NCBI GenBank assembly: GCA_030323885.1
Contig: CM059190.1
Coordinates: 85,862,709 to 85,926,708 of the forward strand
Direction of reading: 5' to 3'
Length of the DNA: 64,000 nt
Source: Branchipolynoe longqiensis
Taxonomy: Eukaryota; Annelida; Polychaeta; Phyllodocida; Polynoidae
Shown: one piece after another, positions 43,819 to 53,420 of the stretch
How positions within the stretch are numbered: position 1 is the stretch's first letter
Layout of the letters: each line of letters begins with the position of its first letter
Translations under genes and position numbers: made by a program
The notes under the pieces: generated by a model
Told to the model about the DNA's origin: nothing
Database searches by the model: none
What the model saw: the letters and a program-made list of their open reading frames with translations, nothing else

Positions 43819-43856
43819 ATTGCAGTGGGCTGAGCGCTGCAACTTCATGTGAGCAA

Positions 43857-46850
43857 GTGCGTATATCGCCGCGTAAGCTACACAAGTACCACCGGGGGAA
43901 TACAGATGGCGACATCAGTCTTCATTCTTCAAATCTCTCTGGCGGCCAGTGCGTTAACCAGGTCGGTGCGGTTGGTTTGCCGGTGTCATGTCGGCCGTCT
44001 GAATTACTGTTGTCGCCCCATATCCCTGTTTCCGACATTAGTTCTGAGTTAAAATTGTTAGTAGCAACTAATGCCCCGGACGGTGAGAAGTTTACCGGTG
44101 GTGTAAAGGCCCTTAACGTTAGCACTTGTGTAAATATTGTTGACAAACAGTCTACGCCGTCTGTCGGTTCAAAAAAGAGGTGCAGGTTCAAAAATGCCCC
44201 GTGGCGAGCCGCTACAGGACATGTTGTTAACATCCATAAACAGCCGTGGCGTAATTTTTCTGTTAATTCCATTAATAGTTCATCTCAGTCGCGCCATTGG
44301 TTTAATAGTGCCGGTAGGTCTTTTAACTGTAATTCTCAGACTAATAGACGGGATAAGGGGCGACGTACAGCTCTCGATGGTACGGTGGCACAGTGGACAC
44401 CCCCGACCGTGGTTATGGCTCCGCCAGGGTCCAGGCCACGTCATTGTCATGACTCCACAAATGCCTGTCTTAGGCATGTCCGCCGACATCCTAAGTCGCT
44501 GACTGATAGTCAAGTGCCTGCTCATAACTGTGATGTGCTTCCATTGGGTGGTCGAACTGCCCCACGTGGAGTTAACCGTCCCAGTTTAATGAATGACCCT
44601 GACACTGCTGTGTCACCTAATATCAGCCCAGCCGCTGATATAGTTAATATTTCTCCTGCCACTTCTTGTCAGTTGTCTAACAGGTCTCACCCATATTCTA
44701 ATGTTGTGGTTCACGGTGAGGTCCCAATTGCTGATGTTAAAGACTCTGATAAGGGGTGGTTTACTGTTAGTACTTCGGATGACACCAATCCACCACTCTG
44801 TACTGGACTGAATACTGACATTAGCAATTTTGAGATTGCTAAGGGATCCCAGATGGATCCAGCCAACTGTGTAGCTACTAAAATGGAGAAAGACACTGGT
44901 ATAGTCTGTCCGGTTAAGTTATTATTATCAACTGTTGAAGATGTTTCACCAGTTCATGTTGCCAGTTCTGTTGATACTCAGTTGACGTTGGGATCTACAA
45001 TTGCTTCGATTGAATATGATGTGCCAGACTCAGTAGATAATTTTAATGTTCCTCAATATGCATATACAAATAAGCGGGCTTTCTGCGATACGTCGCCATC
45101 CAAATACAAATTACACGTATTAAAATCGTGGCCAACTCTGTCTACCATAGGCTTTGCTCAGGAGTTAATTACTAACTCACTGTTCAGCAATTATACAGTT
45201 ATTTATAATAAAGTACGAGTTACAGGTCTTCCGAATTATTTGTCTGCTAGACTGCCTGTCCCTTCCGGTTTAATCATTAAAAATTGGAGACGGTTATTAG
45301 GTGACTATGAAGATGTCCACCTAGTAGATTTTTTAGAGTTCGGCTGGCCGTCGAACTTTACTGGTAAAGGTATCCCTACATCATCTATTATTAACCATGC
45401 TCATTCCAAGGAAGACCTCTTTTGGATAAACAACTATGTTGCAACTGAATTACCCCACAACGCGCTGATGGGCCCATTCGATCGCTCCCCATTTTGTCCA
45501 TGGGAACAGGTTAGCCCAATTATGACCCGCCCCAAAAAAGGTACTGATGAACGCAGAATTATAGTTGATCTTAGTTTTCCTAAGGGGTGTAGTGTAAACT
45601 CAGGTATCAATAAGGGGTTTTATCAGGGAGAGCCGTACAAATATAATCTGCCGACTATTATGTCGCTGGCTAAGCAGGTCACCAAATTGGGGCCTGTCTG
45701 CTATATGTGGTCTATTGACCTCGCGAGGGCGTACAGGCAATTAAGAACCTGCCCCTTAAGTGTGCCATTGTTCGGTATTAAGGTGAACGAAAAATTGTAT
45801 TTTGACATAGCACTGCCCTTTGGCTGCAGGACGTCCAGCATGGCCTGTGCCCGGACTACGGCCGCCGTGGTTCATCTAATGACCAAAATGGGTTTCTTTA
45901 CACTATGTTTTTTGGATGATTTTGTTGGGGTCGAAAGTTCATTAGACAAAGCACAGCAGGCATATTCATATATTTTACGACTGACTAACGTTTTAGGCTT
46001 GAAGCTCTCCATTAAAAAATGTGTTCCACCTACCCGTAAATTAGTATGGCTGGGATATGAGCTAGATTCACATAAATTGATAGTCCGTATCCCCGATGGA
46101 AAATTACTGGATATTTTGCTGGAGTGCCATAAATGGGTCATTGGCCGGTTAGTTACTAGGAAGAACGTCCAACGGCTGGTCGGACGTCTGCAGTTTATAT
46201 CTAAATGTGTTACTCCAGCACGTATTTTCATGAATAGAATTTTAAACTTTCTCAGGGGGACACCGTTTTGCGGTAAGGTCTTGGTCACACAAGACCTAGT
46301 TAGAGATGTTACATGGTTTTTGCGGTTCGCAGAAGGTCACAATAGGCTTATTTTACTTCGACATGTCCCTGTTCAGAAGTGGGTGATCGAGTGCGACTCT
46401 TCATTGCTTGGGGGCGGCGCATTCAGTTCGACTCATTTTTATGCTAATAAGTACTCCCCCGTTTTTCTTGCAAAAGGCTTCCATATTGCGCAATTGGAAG
46501 CAATAAATTTGGTTGTAGCTCTAAAATATTTATCCCCTGTTAACCCACATTTATACCAGATTATCATTAATACCGATAATGTTGCTTCCCAACAGGTGCT
46601 ATCCTCTGGCGCAGGTAGAGACCCGGTCTTGTGCGCCTGTGCTCGGGAAATTTGGAGGTTCGCCGCCGAATTCACTTGCCCGGTCCAGGTGATTCACAAG
46701 CCGGGTAAAGATCTGGTGCTGGCGGATGCCCTCAGTAGGTTGTTTACTGATAATAAATATCTAATTATGGCCAAAAAGTTGTGCCGACAAATGTTGTTGA
46801 CTGAGATTAATGTCTCTCATGATGGTCATGTCTTCGATTTATCTTTATAA
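43857..46850 (+). CDS. Ngaro reverse transcriptase-RNase H
   Basis: Frame open from 43800 to 46850; numbering here starts at the GTG at 43857, and the first ATG in frame is at 44415 (residue 187). The N-terminal about 400 residues are low in motifs. The RT domain covers about 540-800: DERRIIVDLSF near 564, motif A WSIDLARAYRQL (D621), motif B PFGCRTSS (654 on), and the catalytic box CFLDDF (D687, D688). RNase H follows: IECDSS (D847), QLEAIN (E881), INTDN (D907) and LADALSR (D957), so all four metal-binding acids are present. It would copy the element RNA to cDNA and remove RNA. No stop or frameshift interrupts 997 codons, so the enzyme looks intact. No methyltransferase domain follows, unlike typical DIRS. 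Confidence 0.93.
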   Translation: MRISPRKLHKYHRGNTDGDISLHSSNLSGGQCVNQVGAVGLPVSCRPSELLLSPHIPVSDISSELKLLVATNAPDGEKFTGGVKALNVSTCVNIVDKQSTPSVGSKKRCRFKNAPWRAATGHVVNIHKQPWRNFSVNSINSSSQSRHWFNSAGRSFNCNSQTNRRDKGRRTALDGTVAQWTPPTVVMAPPGSRPRHCHDSTNACLRHVRRHPKSLTDSQVPAHNCDVLPLGGRTAPRGVNRPSLMNDPDTAVSPNISPAADIVNISPATSCQLSNRSHPYSNVVVHGEVPIADVKDSDKGWFTVSTSDDTNPPLCTGLNTDISNFEIAKGSQMDPANCVATKMEKDTGIVCPVKLLLSTVEDVSPVHVASSVDTQLTLGSTIASIEYDVPDSVDNFNVPQYAYTNKRAFCDTSPSKYKLHVLKSWPTLSTIGFAQELITNSLFSNYTVIYNKVRVTGLPNYLSARLPVPSGLIIKNWRRLLGDYEDVHLVDFLEFGWPSNFTGKGIPTSSIINHAHSKEDLFWINNYVATELPHNALMGPFDRSPFCPWEQVSPIMTRPKKGTDERRIIVDLSFPKGCSVNSGINKGFYQGEPYKYNLPTIMSLAKQVTKLGPVCYMWSIDLARAYRQLRTCPLSVPLFGIKVNEKLYFDIALPFGCRTSSMACARTTAAVVHLMTKMGFFTLCFLDDFVGVESSLDKAQQAYSYILRLTNVLGLKLSIKKCVPPTRKLVWLGYELDSHKLIVRIPDGKLLDILLECHKWVIGRLVTRKNVQRLVGRLQFISKCVTPARIFMNRILNFLRGTPFCGKVLVTQDLVRDVTWFLRFAEGHNRLILLRHVPVQKWVIECDSSLLGGGAFSSTHFYANKYSPVFLAKGFHIAQLEAINLVVALKYLSPVNPHLYQIIINTDNVASQQVLSSGAGRDPVLCACAREIWRFAAEFTCPVQVIHKPGKDLVLADALSRLFTDNKYLIMAKKLCRQMLLTEINVSHDGHVFDLSL

Positions 46851-46903
46851 TCTCTCTGCCAGTTGATAATTTTGTTTGTTGCCTTTATCAACTTGCAGGA
46901 GAT

Positions 46904-47818
46904 ATGCGCGCGCTTGTGGGACGACTAAGTGTCTACTTTTCGGCGGGATTATCGACTGGGACTTGGCATAATAAAAGGGTGCAGTTCGGGGAGTATCTTG
47001 GGTTTTGCAAAAAGGTTGGAGATAACCCCAAACGCCCCAAATTGAAGACGGTAATGTTATATACTTTACATCTAAATGATAAGTTAAATACTGAGAGTGC
47101 TGTAAGAAATTATATGAGTGGGGCAAGGTCATGGGTAAGGCTATTTAATGGTAACACGAAATCGTTCGATTGCTATGCACTGTCACTGATTAAAGCTGGT
47201 ATATATAAGTTGAAAGAAAGTAATGTAAAGAGGGCGTTTCCCTTGAAAATTAAACACATTAAAATGATGATTCTAAAATTCAGAAAAATTGGAGATGATG
47301 GACTGGTGTTAATTGCTGCTTTGCTAATAGGTTACCTTTGTTTGTTAAGACAGTCTAATTTGTTCTATTCCGAGGTGACGGCCGGTGACGGTCACATGCT
47401 GCTCGGTAGGGACATTGAGCCACACAACACACACCTGACGATCAAAGTCAGGTCCACCAAGACCACGCACAGGCTTGAAGACGCCTACAGCATTGATATA
47501 CCAGCGGGGTCGAATCACGCCTTCTGCCCAGTGCATGCATGGGCAAAGTACATCAGTCTGAAGGTGACACATGAGGGCGCCCCAGCCTTCATGCTCCGTA
47601 ACGGGCATCCTCTAACAGCGACGATCTTCAGCAAGTGCATGCAAGCTGCACTGAAAGCATGTCGACTCCCTTGGTGGCCGCTAGTAACTTGCCATAGTCT
47701 ACGGCGCGGGGGAGCTCAGGCATATGCGAAAGTGGGCATGCCGATCGAGTCAATAAAAGCTGTCGGGAGATGGAAGTCTGACAGCGTGTTTAAATATGTG
47801 AATAAACATGTGTTGTAG
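46904..47818 (+). CDS. Ngaro tyrosine recombinase
   Basis: 304 residues from the ATG at 46904, 53 nt after the RT-RNase H stop and in another frame. The N-terminal about 110 residues form the likely core-binding helices (TWHNKRVQFGEYLGF..). The catalytic domain shows R149 in YLCLLRQSNLFY, possible hairpin lysines at 181/186 (IKVRSTKTTHR), H264-x-x-R267 in CHSLRRGGAQ, W290 (the usual H/W position) in VGRWKSDSVFKY, and the nucleophile Y298. The full R-H-R-Y set and normal spacing suggest an active integrase-type enzyme. It would join the circular or double-stranded DNA intermediate to the target without a duplication. The stretch before the ATG (TTTGTTTGTTGCC..CTTGCAG) looks like a 3' splice site, so a spliced start is possible. 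Confidence 0.92.
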   Translation: MRALVGRLSVYFSAGLSTGTWHNKRVQFGEYLGFCKKVGDNPKRPKLKTVMLYTLHLNDKLNTESAVRNYMSGARSWVRLFNGNTKSFDCYALSLIKAGIYKLKESNVKRAFPLKIKHIKMMILKFRKIGDDGLVLIAALLIGYLCLLRQSNLFYSEVTAGDGHMLLGRDIEPHNTHLTIKVRSTKTTHRLEDAYSIDIPAGSNHAFCPVHAWAKYISLKVTHEGAPAFMLRNGHPLTATIFSKCMQAALKACRLPWWPLVTCHSLRRGGAQAYAKVGMPIESIKAVGRWKSDSVFKYVNKHVL

Positions 47819-47850
47819 GGAGGAACCATTATCTCTCGTGTCCCAAATTT

Positions 47851-48392
47851 GGCTGAGAGATTATGGCTCCTATACCCTTGTTATAAAAGTGCTGAACGAA
47901 ATGAGTGGCGAGTGTGTGTGTGTGCCAGATGAAAACTGAACGTGTGACCGTGATCTGCCTGAGCTGCTGCCTCATGTCTTCTATCAAGTTGTCTCAAGTG
48001 AAATCATAAAAATATCTGATAGTCTGTAGCATAATGCGTTATATGTCATATGATAGTAAAATCATAGGCATGACCTGCATATAAGTAATGAAATGATAAA
48101 CTAATACCTGATATCTGCCAGACGACCTGCATATAAGTAATGACATGAATAAGTTCTGCATAAAAGATGATCTGCATATAAGTAATGACCACCCTATAGA
48201 AGTGATAAAGCCACAGGTTGTACTACCTGGTGATGATAGGATAATGATAGCTAATAATCCAATTGTATTATTGGAAATAGCAAAAATAATATGTTCACAA
48301 AGGTGTAGACAACAAGGCTGCTGTAAAATTTATTATGCCTGAGTAATAAATTTATTAGCCCATAAAAATGAATTATCTGTGTCTGGTTTTGA
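47851..48392 (+). repeat. Ngaro B1 repeat
   Basis: Begins GGCTGAGAGATTATGGCTCC and repeats at 48618 onward with few differences. It carries three internal copies of CTGCATATAAGTAATGA (48075, 48127, 48172). Confidence 0.9.
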
Positions 48393-48585
48393 ATTGTCCA
48401 TGTTGCCGGAAACATGCATAATTCACAAACCCTGACTACGGGCCTGATATGGTCAGCACCATAGATACCGTTCGTAGGCCGCGTTGCTACGTACTAAAAT
48501 AACTTCCGGTAGTAGATCCAAGGCTTGTCCAGTTCTTAACTGGCCACCGTCGTCGACGGTTCACCTGAGCAAGTAACAAGTTTCG
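48393..48585 (+). repeat. Ngaro A2 repeat
   Basis: Copy of A1 (ATTGTCCATGTTGCCGG to ACAAGTTTCG) with two single-base insertions. Retains the same hairpins. Confidence 0.92.
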
Positions 48586-48617
48586 CCATCCCTCCCACCC
48601 ATCGCTATGTCTTGTCA

Positions 48618-49053
48618 GGCTGAGAGAGTATGGCTCCTATACCCTTGTTATAAAAGTGCTGAACGAAATGAGTGGCGAGTGTGTGTGTGTGCAAGATGAA
48701 AACTGAACGTGTGACCGTGATCTGCCTGAGCTGCTGCCTCATGTCTTCTATCAAGTTGTCTCAAGTGAAATCATAAAATATCTGATAGTCTGTAGCATAA
48801 TGCGTTATATGTCATATGAGAGTAAAATCATAGGCATGACCTGCATATAAGTAATGAAATGATAGACTAATACTGATATCTGCCAGCGACCTGCATATAA
48901 GTAATGACATGAATAAGTTCTGCATAAAAGATGATCTGCATATAAGTAATGACCACCCTATAGAAGTGATAAAGCCACAGGTTGTACTACCTGGTGATGA
49001 TAGCATAATGATAGCTAATAATCCAATTGTATTATTGGAAATAGCAAAAATAA
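48618..49053 (+). repeat. Ngaro B2 repeat, cut by gap
   Basis: GGCTGAGAGAGTATGGCTCC onward, matching B1 up to GCAAAAATAA, where the N run begins. About 100 bp of B2 are therefore unseen. A 32-bp spacer (48586-48617) separates it from A2. Confidence 0.9.
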
Positions 49054-49553
49054 NNNNNNNNNNNNNNNNNNNNNNNNNNNNNNNNNNNNNNNNNNNNNNN
49101 NNNNNNNNNNNNNNNNNNNNNNNNNNNNNNNNNNNNNNNNNNNNNNNNNNNNNNNNNNNNNNNNNNNNNNNNNNNNNNNNNNNNNNNNNNNNNNNNNNNN
49201 NNNNNNNNNNNNNNNNNNNNNNNNNNNNNNNNNNNNNNNNNNNNNNNNNNNNNNNNNNNNNNNNNNNNNNNNNNNNNNNNNNNNNNNNNNNNNNNNNNNN
49301 NNNNNNNNNNNNNNNNNNNNNNNNNNNNNNNNNNNNNNNNNNNNNNNNNNNNNNNNNNNNNNNNNNNNNNNNNNNNNNNNNNNNNNNNNNNNNNNNNNNN
49401 NNNNNNNNNNNNNNNNNNNNNNNNNNNNNNNNNNNNNNNNNNNNNNNNNNNNNNNNNNNNNNNNNNNNNNNNNNNNNNNNNNNNNNNNNNNNNNNNNNNN
49501 NNNNNNNNNNNNNNNNNNNNNNNNNNNNNNNNNNNNNNNNNNNNNNNNNNNNN
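49054..49553. other. Assembly gap, 500 N
   Basis: Exactly 500 unknown bases; the round number suggests a placeholder. It lies between the near-identical B1/B2 repeat and a GA microsatellite, both hard to assemble. Confidence 0.98.
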
Positions 49554-49650
49554 GGAGGGAGAGGGAGGGAGGGGGGGAGGGAGAGAGGGGGAGAGAGGGA
49601 GGGAGAGGGAGGGAGAGAGAGAGGGATGGAGAGGGAGAGGGGGAGGGACC
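49554..49650. repeat. (GGGA)n/(GA)n tract at gap edge
   Basis: GGGAGGGAGAGAG repeats directly after the gap. Confidence 0.95.
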
Positions 49651-50174
49651 ATTCGTACGCACACAACATAAGAATCTCTACACGACAAAAATATACCAAA
49701 TACTTTTTGCGTCAGATTGTCTTAAAACAGTCAATAAACATCTGAATGTAATACCTCCACGCTTAGGAAATACAAGACATTTTTGTAAAAAAAACACAAA
49801 AAAACACACGAACAAAAAGCCCACAGCTTTTCGTAAATCTCATCATCTATACCATCGAGTCCAACACCCACCTCATCCCCAAAAGGAAATCTACAGAACA
49901 GCACGCTGCCTACACTTCTGGACCCAGCATCACGTGCCTATCAAAACAGAGCTATTAATACTAATAATAGGCATTCATTGGCCAGCTGGTTTTCCTTACA
50001 GTTACACACATGAAACGTGTGTGTTTTAGAGTATTTGTTTATTAATGGTAACCATGGCGACATGACACGCCCTTAGTTTAATAACCAGCAGACGGAACCA
50101 TAACCTTTTCGATACCAAAGCATGTAATCAATTTCTGTCCATGCCTGTGGGATGCAAGCTTTAATGGAGCGCCA
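49651..50174. other. Unassigned AT-rich sequence
   Basis: No recognisable feature; not the expected other half of the SINE-A target. Confidence 0.4.
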
Positions 50175-50275
50175 TTCTACAGCGCAACACCATTTTGTTG
50201 TTGTAAATATGTTTATTCTGCTGAATAAGTCTTTTGTCAGCGCCGAAGCACTGGGTCTTCCAGCCATTTTGTTCA
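50175..50275 (+). repeat. Dispersed repeat R2, copy 2
   Basis: CATTTTGTTGTTGTAAATAT and AAGTCTTTTGTCAGC are the reverse complement of 39070-39165. Confidence 0.7.
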
Positions 50276-50689
50276 ATTCAGAATTATTTACACAAAAGTG
50301 GTGTACAGAGCAAGGTATATATATGCATGCAAAATATATATCTAGGGTGACTGTCACTGGTCTACATCCGGTGGAGGCGAGGAGGGAAGGTGGCGCCACC
50401 GGTACAGTGTTGGTCTTACGGAGTATAACAAATAATAATAATTAACCCTTACGTATCTTTATACTCCCATAATTCGTTATACATCACATATACCACCTTG
50501 CATCTGTATTTTAAAACATTTCAAAGTGACATATTTAAAACCAATAAATCATTGAGTAAATTAATATCTTGTGATTCCCAAACAATCAACAAGCTTAGTT
50601 GGTTAAAAAAAAAAAAGTGTTCCTGAATGTCCCACTGAGACTTCCAGACCAGTAAGCGTGCTTTTATCCCCCACATATGTTTTCTTACA
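50276..50689. other. Unassigned sequence
   Basis: No gene; AATAATAATAAT at 50431-50441 and an A run near 50606. Confidence 0.4.
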
Positions 50690-50903
50690 ATTACCGTGCG
50701 GAAGGTCGGGAGTTCAATTCCCAGTCGAGTCAAACCAAAGATGTACAAAATTGATACTCAGCGCTTCCTAGCCTGGCAATCGGCATTATTAGGATAAGGC
50801 AAGGACTGGTTGGCTCAGCGTCAGGATAATGTGACTGAGTGGGATATCAGGTCATGGTGCTGGCGGCCTGGTTTCCAGTGGGGCAGCACTATAAAGTCAC
50901 CTT
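50690..50903 (+). repeat. SINE-A, 3'-truncated, plus strand
   Basis: CGGAAGGTCGGGAGTTCAAT (B-box region GAGTTCAATTCCC), CTTCCTAGCCTGGCAATCGG, to CAGCACTATAAAGTCACC; the tail is lost. Confidence 0.9.
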
Positions 50904-50929
50904 CCCTTCCTTGCACTGCTCTCAGGGTT

Positions 50930-51690
50930 GTTCTCACTCTCAGAAACTGTGTACAGTATAACCCCATTAAACCAAACTTGAAGGGACCCTAGAAATCTGT
51001 TTGGTTTAACCGAGTTTTGACTTTGACTTGGCTTTGGCCAAAACGGGGGTGCATTATGAATGTACAATGTATGTGGAGACTATGATCATTGTTTTGTATG
51101 TATATACAGTTTAACCCCATTAAACCAACCTTGGTTAAATCAAGCGATCAGTTAATCCACACTTTTTTCAGCGACCTGGCAACCATTTATCATATAAAAA
51201 AAAGTCTCAGATGACCTTAAAACCACATGAAAGTTTGGTTTAACTGTACCCGAAGTGGCCTGGGGCCGACAATTTTGTTTGGATTAACCGATACTTTGGA
51301 TTAACCAACTTTTGTATATGATAAATGGTAGTATTTTGCCGGGCCGCCGAAAAAAGTTTTGATTAACCGATCGTTTGGTTTAACCGAGCTTGGTTTAACA
51401 GGGTTGTACTGTACCACTTTTGTGACATGGAAACCAAAAGTGAAAACATTCCAAATAATAGCAGAATCTATGTTCATATGAAGATGTACATGTTGTGCAT
51501 ATGTCAGTTGAAATTGTTGTTGTTCACTTCTTCATTTTGATCTCATGCAAATTGAGAAAGCCATTAAAATTAACCGTGTAACATCCATCCATAACATCCT
51601 TCTAACCCACCAACAAATTGGAAACAAGATTTTATTGATTACAGTTGTGCAAAAAGGATATCTTACAAGAAAAAAGTTGGTCCCATTGTA
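50930..51690 (+). repeat. Dispersed repeat R1, copy 2, interrupted by M9
   Basis: 50930-50953 (CTCTCAGAAACTGTGTA) and 51412-51690 (TACCACTTTTGTGACATGG..) form one R1 copy split by M9. Compare 5395-5707. Confidence 0.75.
50954..51411. mobile_element. Mariner/pogo-like MITE (M9) with TA duplication
   Basis: Starts CAGTATAACCCCATTAAACC and ends with the imperfect inverse, GGTTTAACAGGGTTGTACTG. TA at 50952-50953 and 51412-51413. Internal copies of the TTTAACCCCATTAAACCAA and GGTTTAACCGA motifs show subterminal repeats. 458 bp, no transposase. TA target sites and CAGT ends are typical of Tc1/mariner-type enzymes. Confidence 0.88.
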
Positions 51691-51812
51691 GGTCCTGTTG
51701 TGGGTCCTGTTGTGGGTCCTACTGTCGGTCCTATTGTGGGTCCTATTGTGGATCATATTGTCGGTCCTATTGTCGGTCCTATTGTAAGTCCTATTGTAAG
51801 TCCTATTACACC
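51684..51812. repeat. 12-bp repeat (GGTCCTATTGTG)n
   Basis: About 11 units; in-frame Gly-Pro-Val-Val and Cys-Gly-Ser-Tyr cycles are artefacts. Confidence 0.92.
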
Positions 51813-51990
51813 TACTACTTTGTTATTATGGTTATTATCACCATCACCATTCTTATTAGTATTAGTATTAGTATTATTCTCATTATATTATTCATTCTGT
51901 TCATCACAGCACTTATCCCTCAGGCCAGAGGTCCACAGTTTTGGCGCTGACAAAATGTACTTCTGATGAATAAAACAGGACTACAATAAA

Positions 51991-52021
51991 CGCGGGGAGG
52001 GGGGGGGTGAGGGGGGGGGGG
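51991..52021. repeat. G-rich tract
   Basis: Runs of 5-10 G separated by single bases; quadruplex-capable. Confidence 0.85.
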
Positions 52022-52164
52022 CAAAAAACACCACCTGAGTGATTTACATTATTAGCCTAGATCGTGAACTTATCGTCCTGAACTAAATAACTGAGCCATG
52101 CAACGTATCCAGGGAAACCCTCACAGGCTGACTGACTACAGGAATGTGTTTGGAACGAATCAAC

Positions 52165-52350
52165 AGGGCCACAACATTATCTTGACACTGAACAAACCAG
52201 TCCTTGCCCCTATTCTATTAATGCCGAGCACCAGGCTAGGAAGCAACGACTACACATTGTGTAAGTCATTGGTTTGACTCGACCAGGAATTGAACACGTG
52301 AAGCCTGCGCTCTACCGATTCGGCCAGCGTTCTTACCGATTCGGCCACCT
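52165..52350 (-). repeat. SINE-A head and body, head end duplicated
   Basis: ATTAATGCCGAGCACCAGGC, then a head with TACCGATTCGGCCAGCG immediately repeated as TACCGATTCGGCCACC. Confidence 0.88.
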
Positions 52351-52612
52351 TAAGGAAGCAGCATCACCTGGGGCGAAACTGGCTTAAATATGCAGGCGGG
52401 CATACACTGAAGGTGGGCTTGTGGGGGCGAGGCCATCCAGCTATTTGCACCATCCTTTATGTTTACGTCTCAACCATAAATGCTGTTCCACTCTGCTGAA
52501 TTGCCTTTGATGTCGCAAAGCGCTCTCACGCTTTACGGCATTCGGGACACCTCTAATGCCAGGTAATGGAGACTGCATAAGGATCTTGGAGGTGAAGTAT
52601 TGCGTCTAGTAG
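52351..52612. other. Unassigned sequence
   Basis: No recognisable feature. Confidence 0.4.
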
Positions 52613-52843
52613 GTTTGTTTGTTTGTTTGTTGTTTTACGTCCTAGCAACATCTAAGGTCTATCAGGAAGGGTACCGACTTGTGACAGTGCGCACTCATGG
52701 TGACTTTATAGTGCTTCCCCACTGGAAGACCAGGCCACCAGCAACATGACCTGATATCCCACTCAGTCACATTATCCTGACACTGAGCCAACCAGTCCTT
52801 GTCCTATCCTAATAATGCCGAGCGCCAGGCTAGGAAGCGACAA
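52613..52843 (-). repeat. SINE-A, head missing
   Basis: GTTTGTTTGTTTGTTGTTTT tail spacer to CCAGGCTAGGAAGCGACAAG; stops before the tRNA-like head. Confidence 0.9.
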
Positions 52844-52894
52844 GAGAGATACAGTGTACTGAGATGGCTGGAAGAGATATCCAGAGTCAGGTTA

Positions 52895-53090
52895 GGAGTG
52901 TGTCTATGTCTGTATGTGCGTGTCTGAGTGTGTGTATGTGTATCTGAATGTGTGAATGTGTGTGTTAATGTGTGTGAATGTGTGTGAATGTGTGTGTGTA
53001 TGTCTGTGAATGTGTATATGTGGCTGTGAATGTGTGTATGTGGCTGTGAATGTGTGTATGTCTGCGTGTGTGAGAGAGTGAGGCTGTGAG
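52895..53090. repeat. TG-rich tract
   Basis: GTGTGAATGTGTG-type degenerate repeat; His/Thr-rich minus-strand frames are artefacts. Confidence 0.9.
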
Positions 53091-53204
53091 TGATACCGAG
53101 AGGACACAGAGTGAAAATGAAAATAAGAGTGGGAGTGAGTGACAAGAGCGTAGAGAGTGAAAGTACCCATGAGAGTGAGAGTGGGCGTAAGGGCATATGC
53201 GTTG

Positions 53205-53420
53205 GAGTTGGGAGTTTTATGTCCTGGCAACATCTAAGGTCATATCTGGACGGGTACCGACTTGACAGTCTGCTCTCCTGGCGACTTTATAGTGCTGCCC
53301 CACTGGGAAATCAGCACTCAGTCACATTATCCTGACACTGAGCTAACCAGTCTTTTCCCTATCCTAATAATGCCAAGCGCCAGGCTAGGAAGTGACAAGT
53401 ATAATTTTTTTAGTCATTGA
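53205..53420 (-). repeat. SINE-A, head missing, internal deletion
   Basis: TATGTCCTGGCAACATCTAA to CAGGCTAGGAAGTGACAAGT; lacks the ACCAGGCCACCAGCACC block. Confidence 0.88.

Larger units (their letters stand above)
41870..49053 (+). mobile_element. Ngaro-like tyrosine-recombinase retrotransposon (right end in gap)
   Basis: Order seen: A1 (41870-42060), gag-like ORF1, zinc-finger ORF, RT-RNase H ORF, tyrosine recombinase ORF, B1 (47851-48392), A2 (48393-48585), B2 (48618 to the gap at 49054). The split direct repeats A1-B1A2B2, together with a tyrosine recombinase instead of a DDE integrase, place it in the DIRS superclass, Ngaro group. DIRS proper would show inverted ends and an internal complementary region. 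No methyltransferase domain is seen after RNase H. A1/A2 differ by about two single-base indels, and B1/B2 by under ten changes in about 435 bp. It is inserted in a SINE-A copy. The right boundary and the other half of the SINE are hidden in the N gap. Confidence 0.9.

Noticed and set aside
41870..48585. LTR retrotransposon (A1/A2 as LTRs)
   Set aside because: No TG..CA ends, primer-binding site, protease or DDE integrase; a tyrosine recombinase and B repeats are present.
48812..49745. Long frames across 49054-49553
   Set aside because: They run through unknown bases (N); not real coding evidence.
51645..51966. Gly-Pro-Val-Val or Cys-Gly-Ser-Tyr repeat protein
   Set aside because: 12-bp microsatellite translation; no start context or flanking domain.
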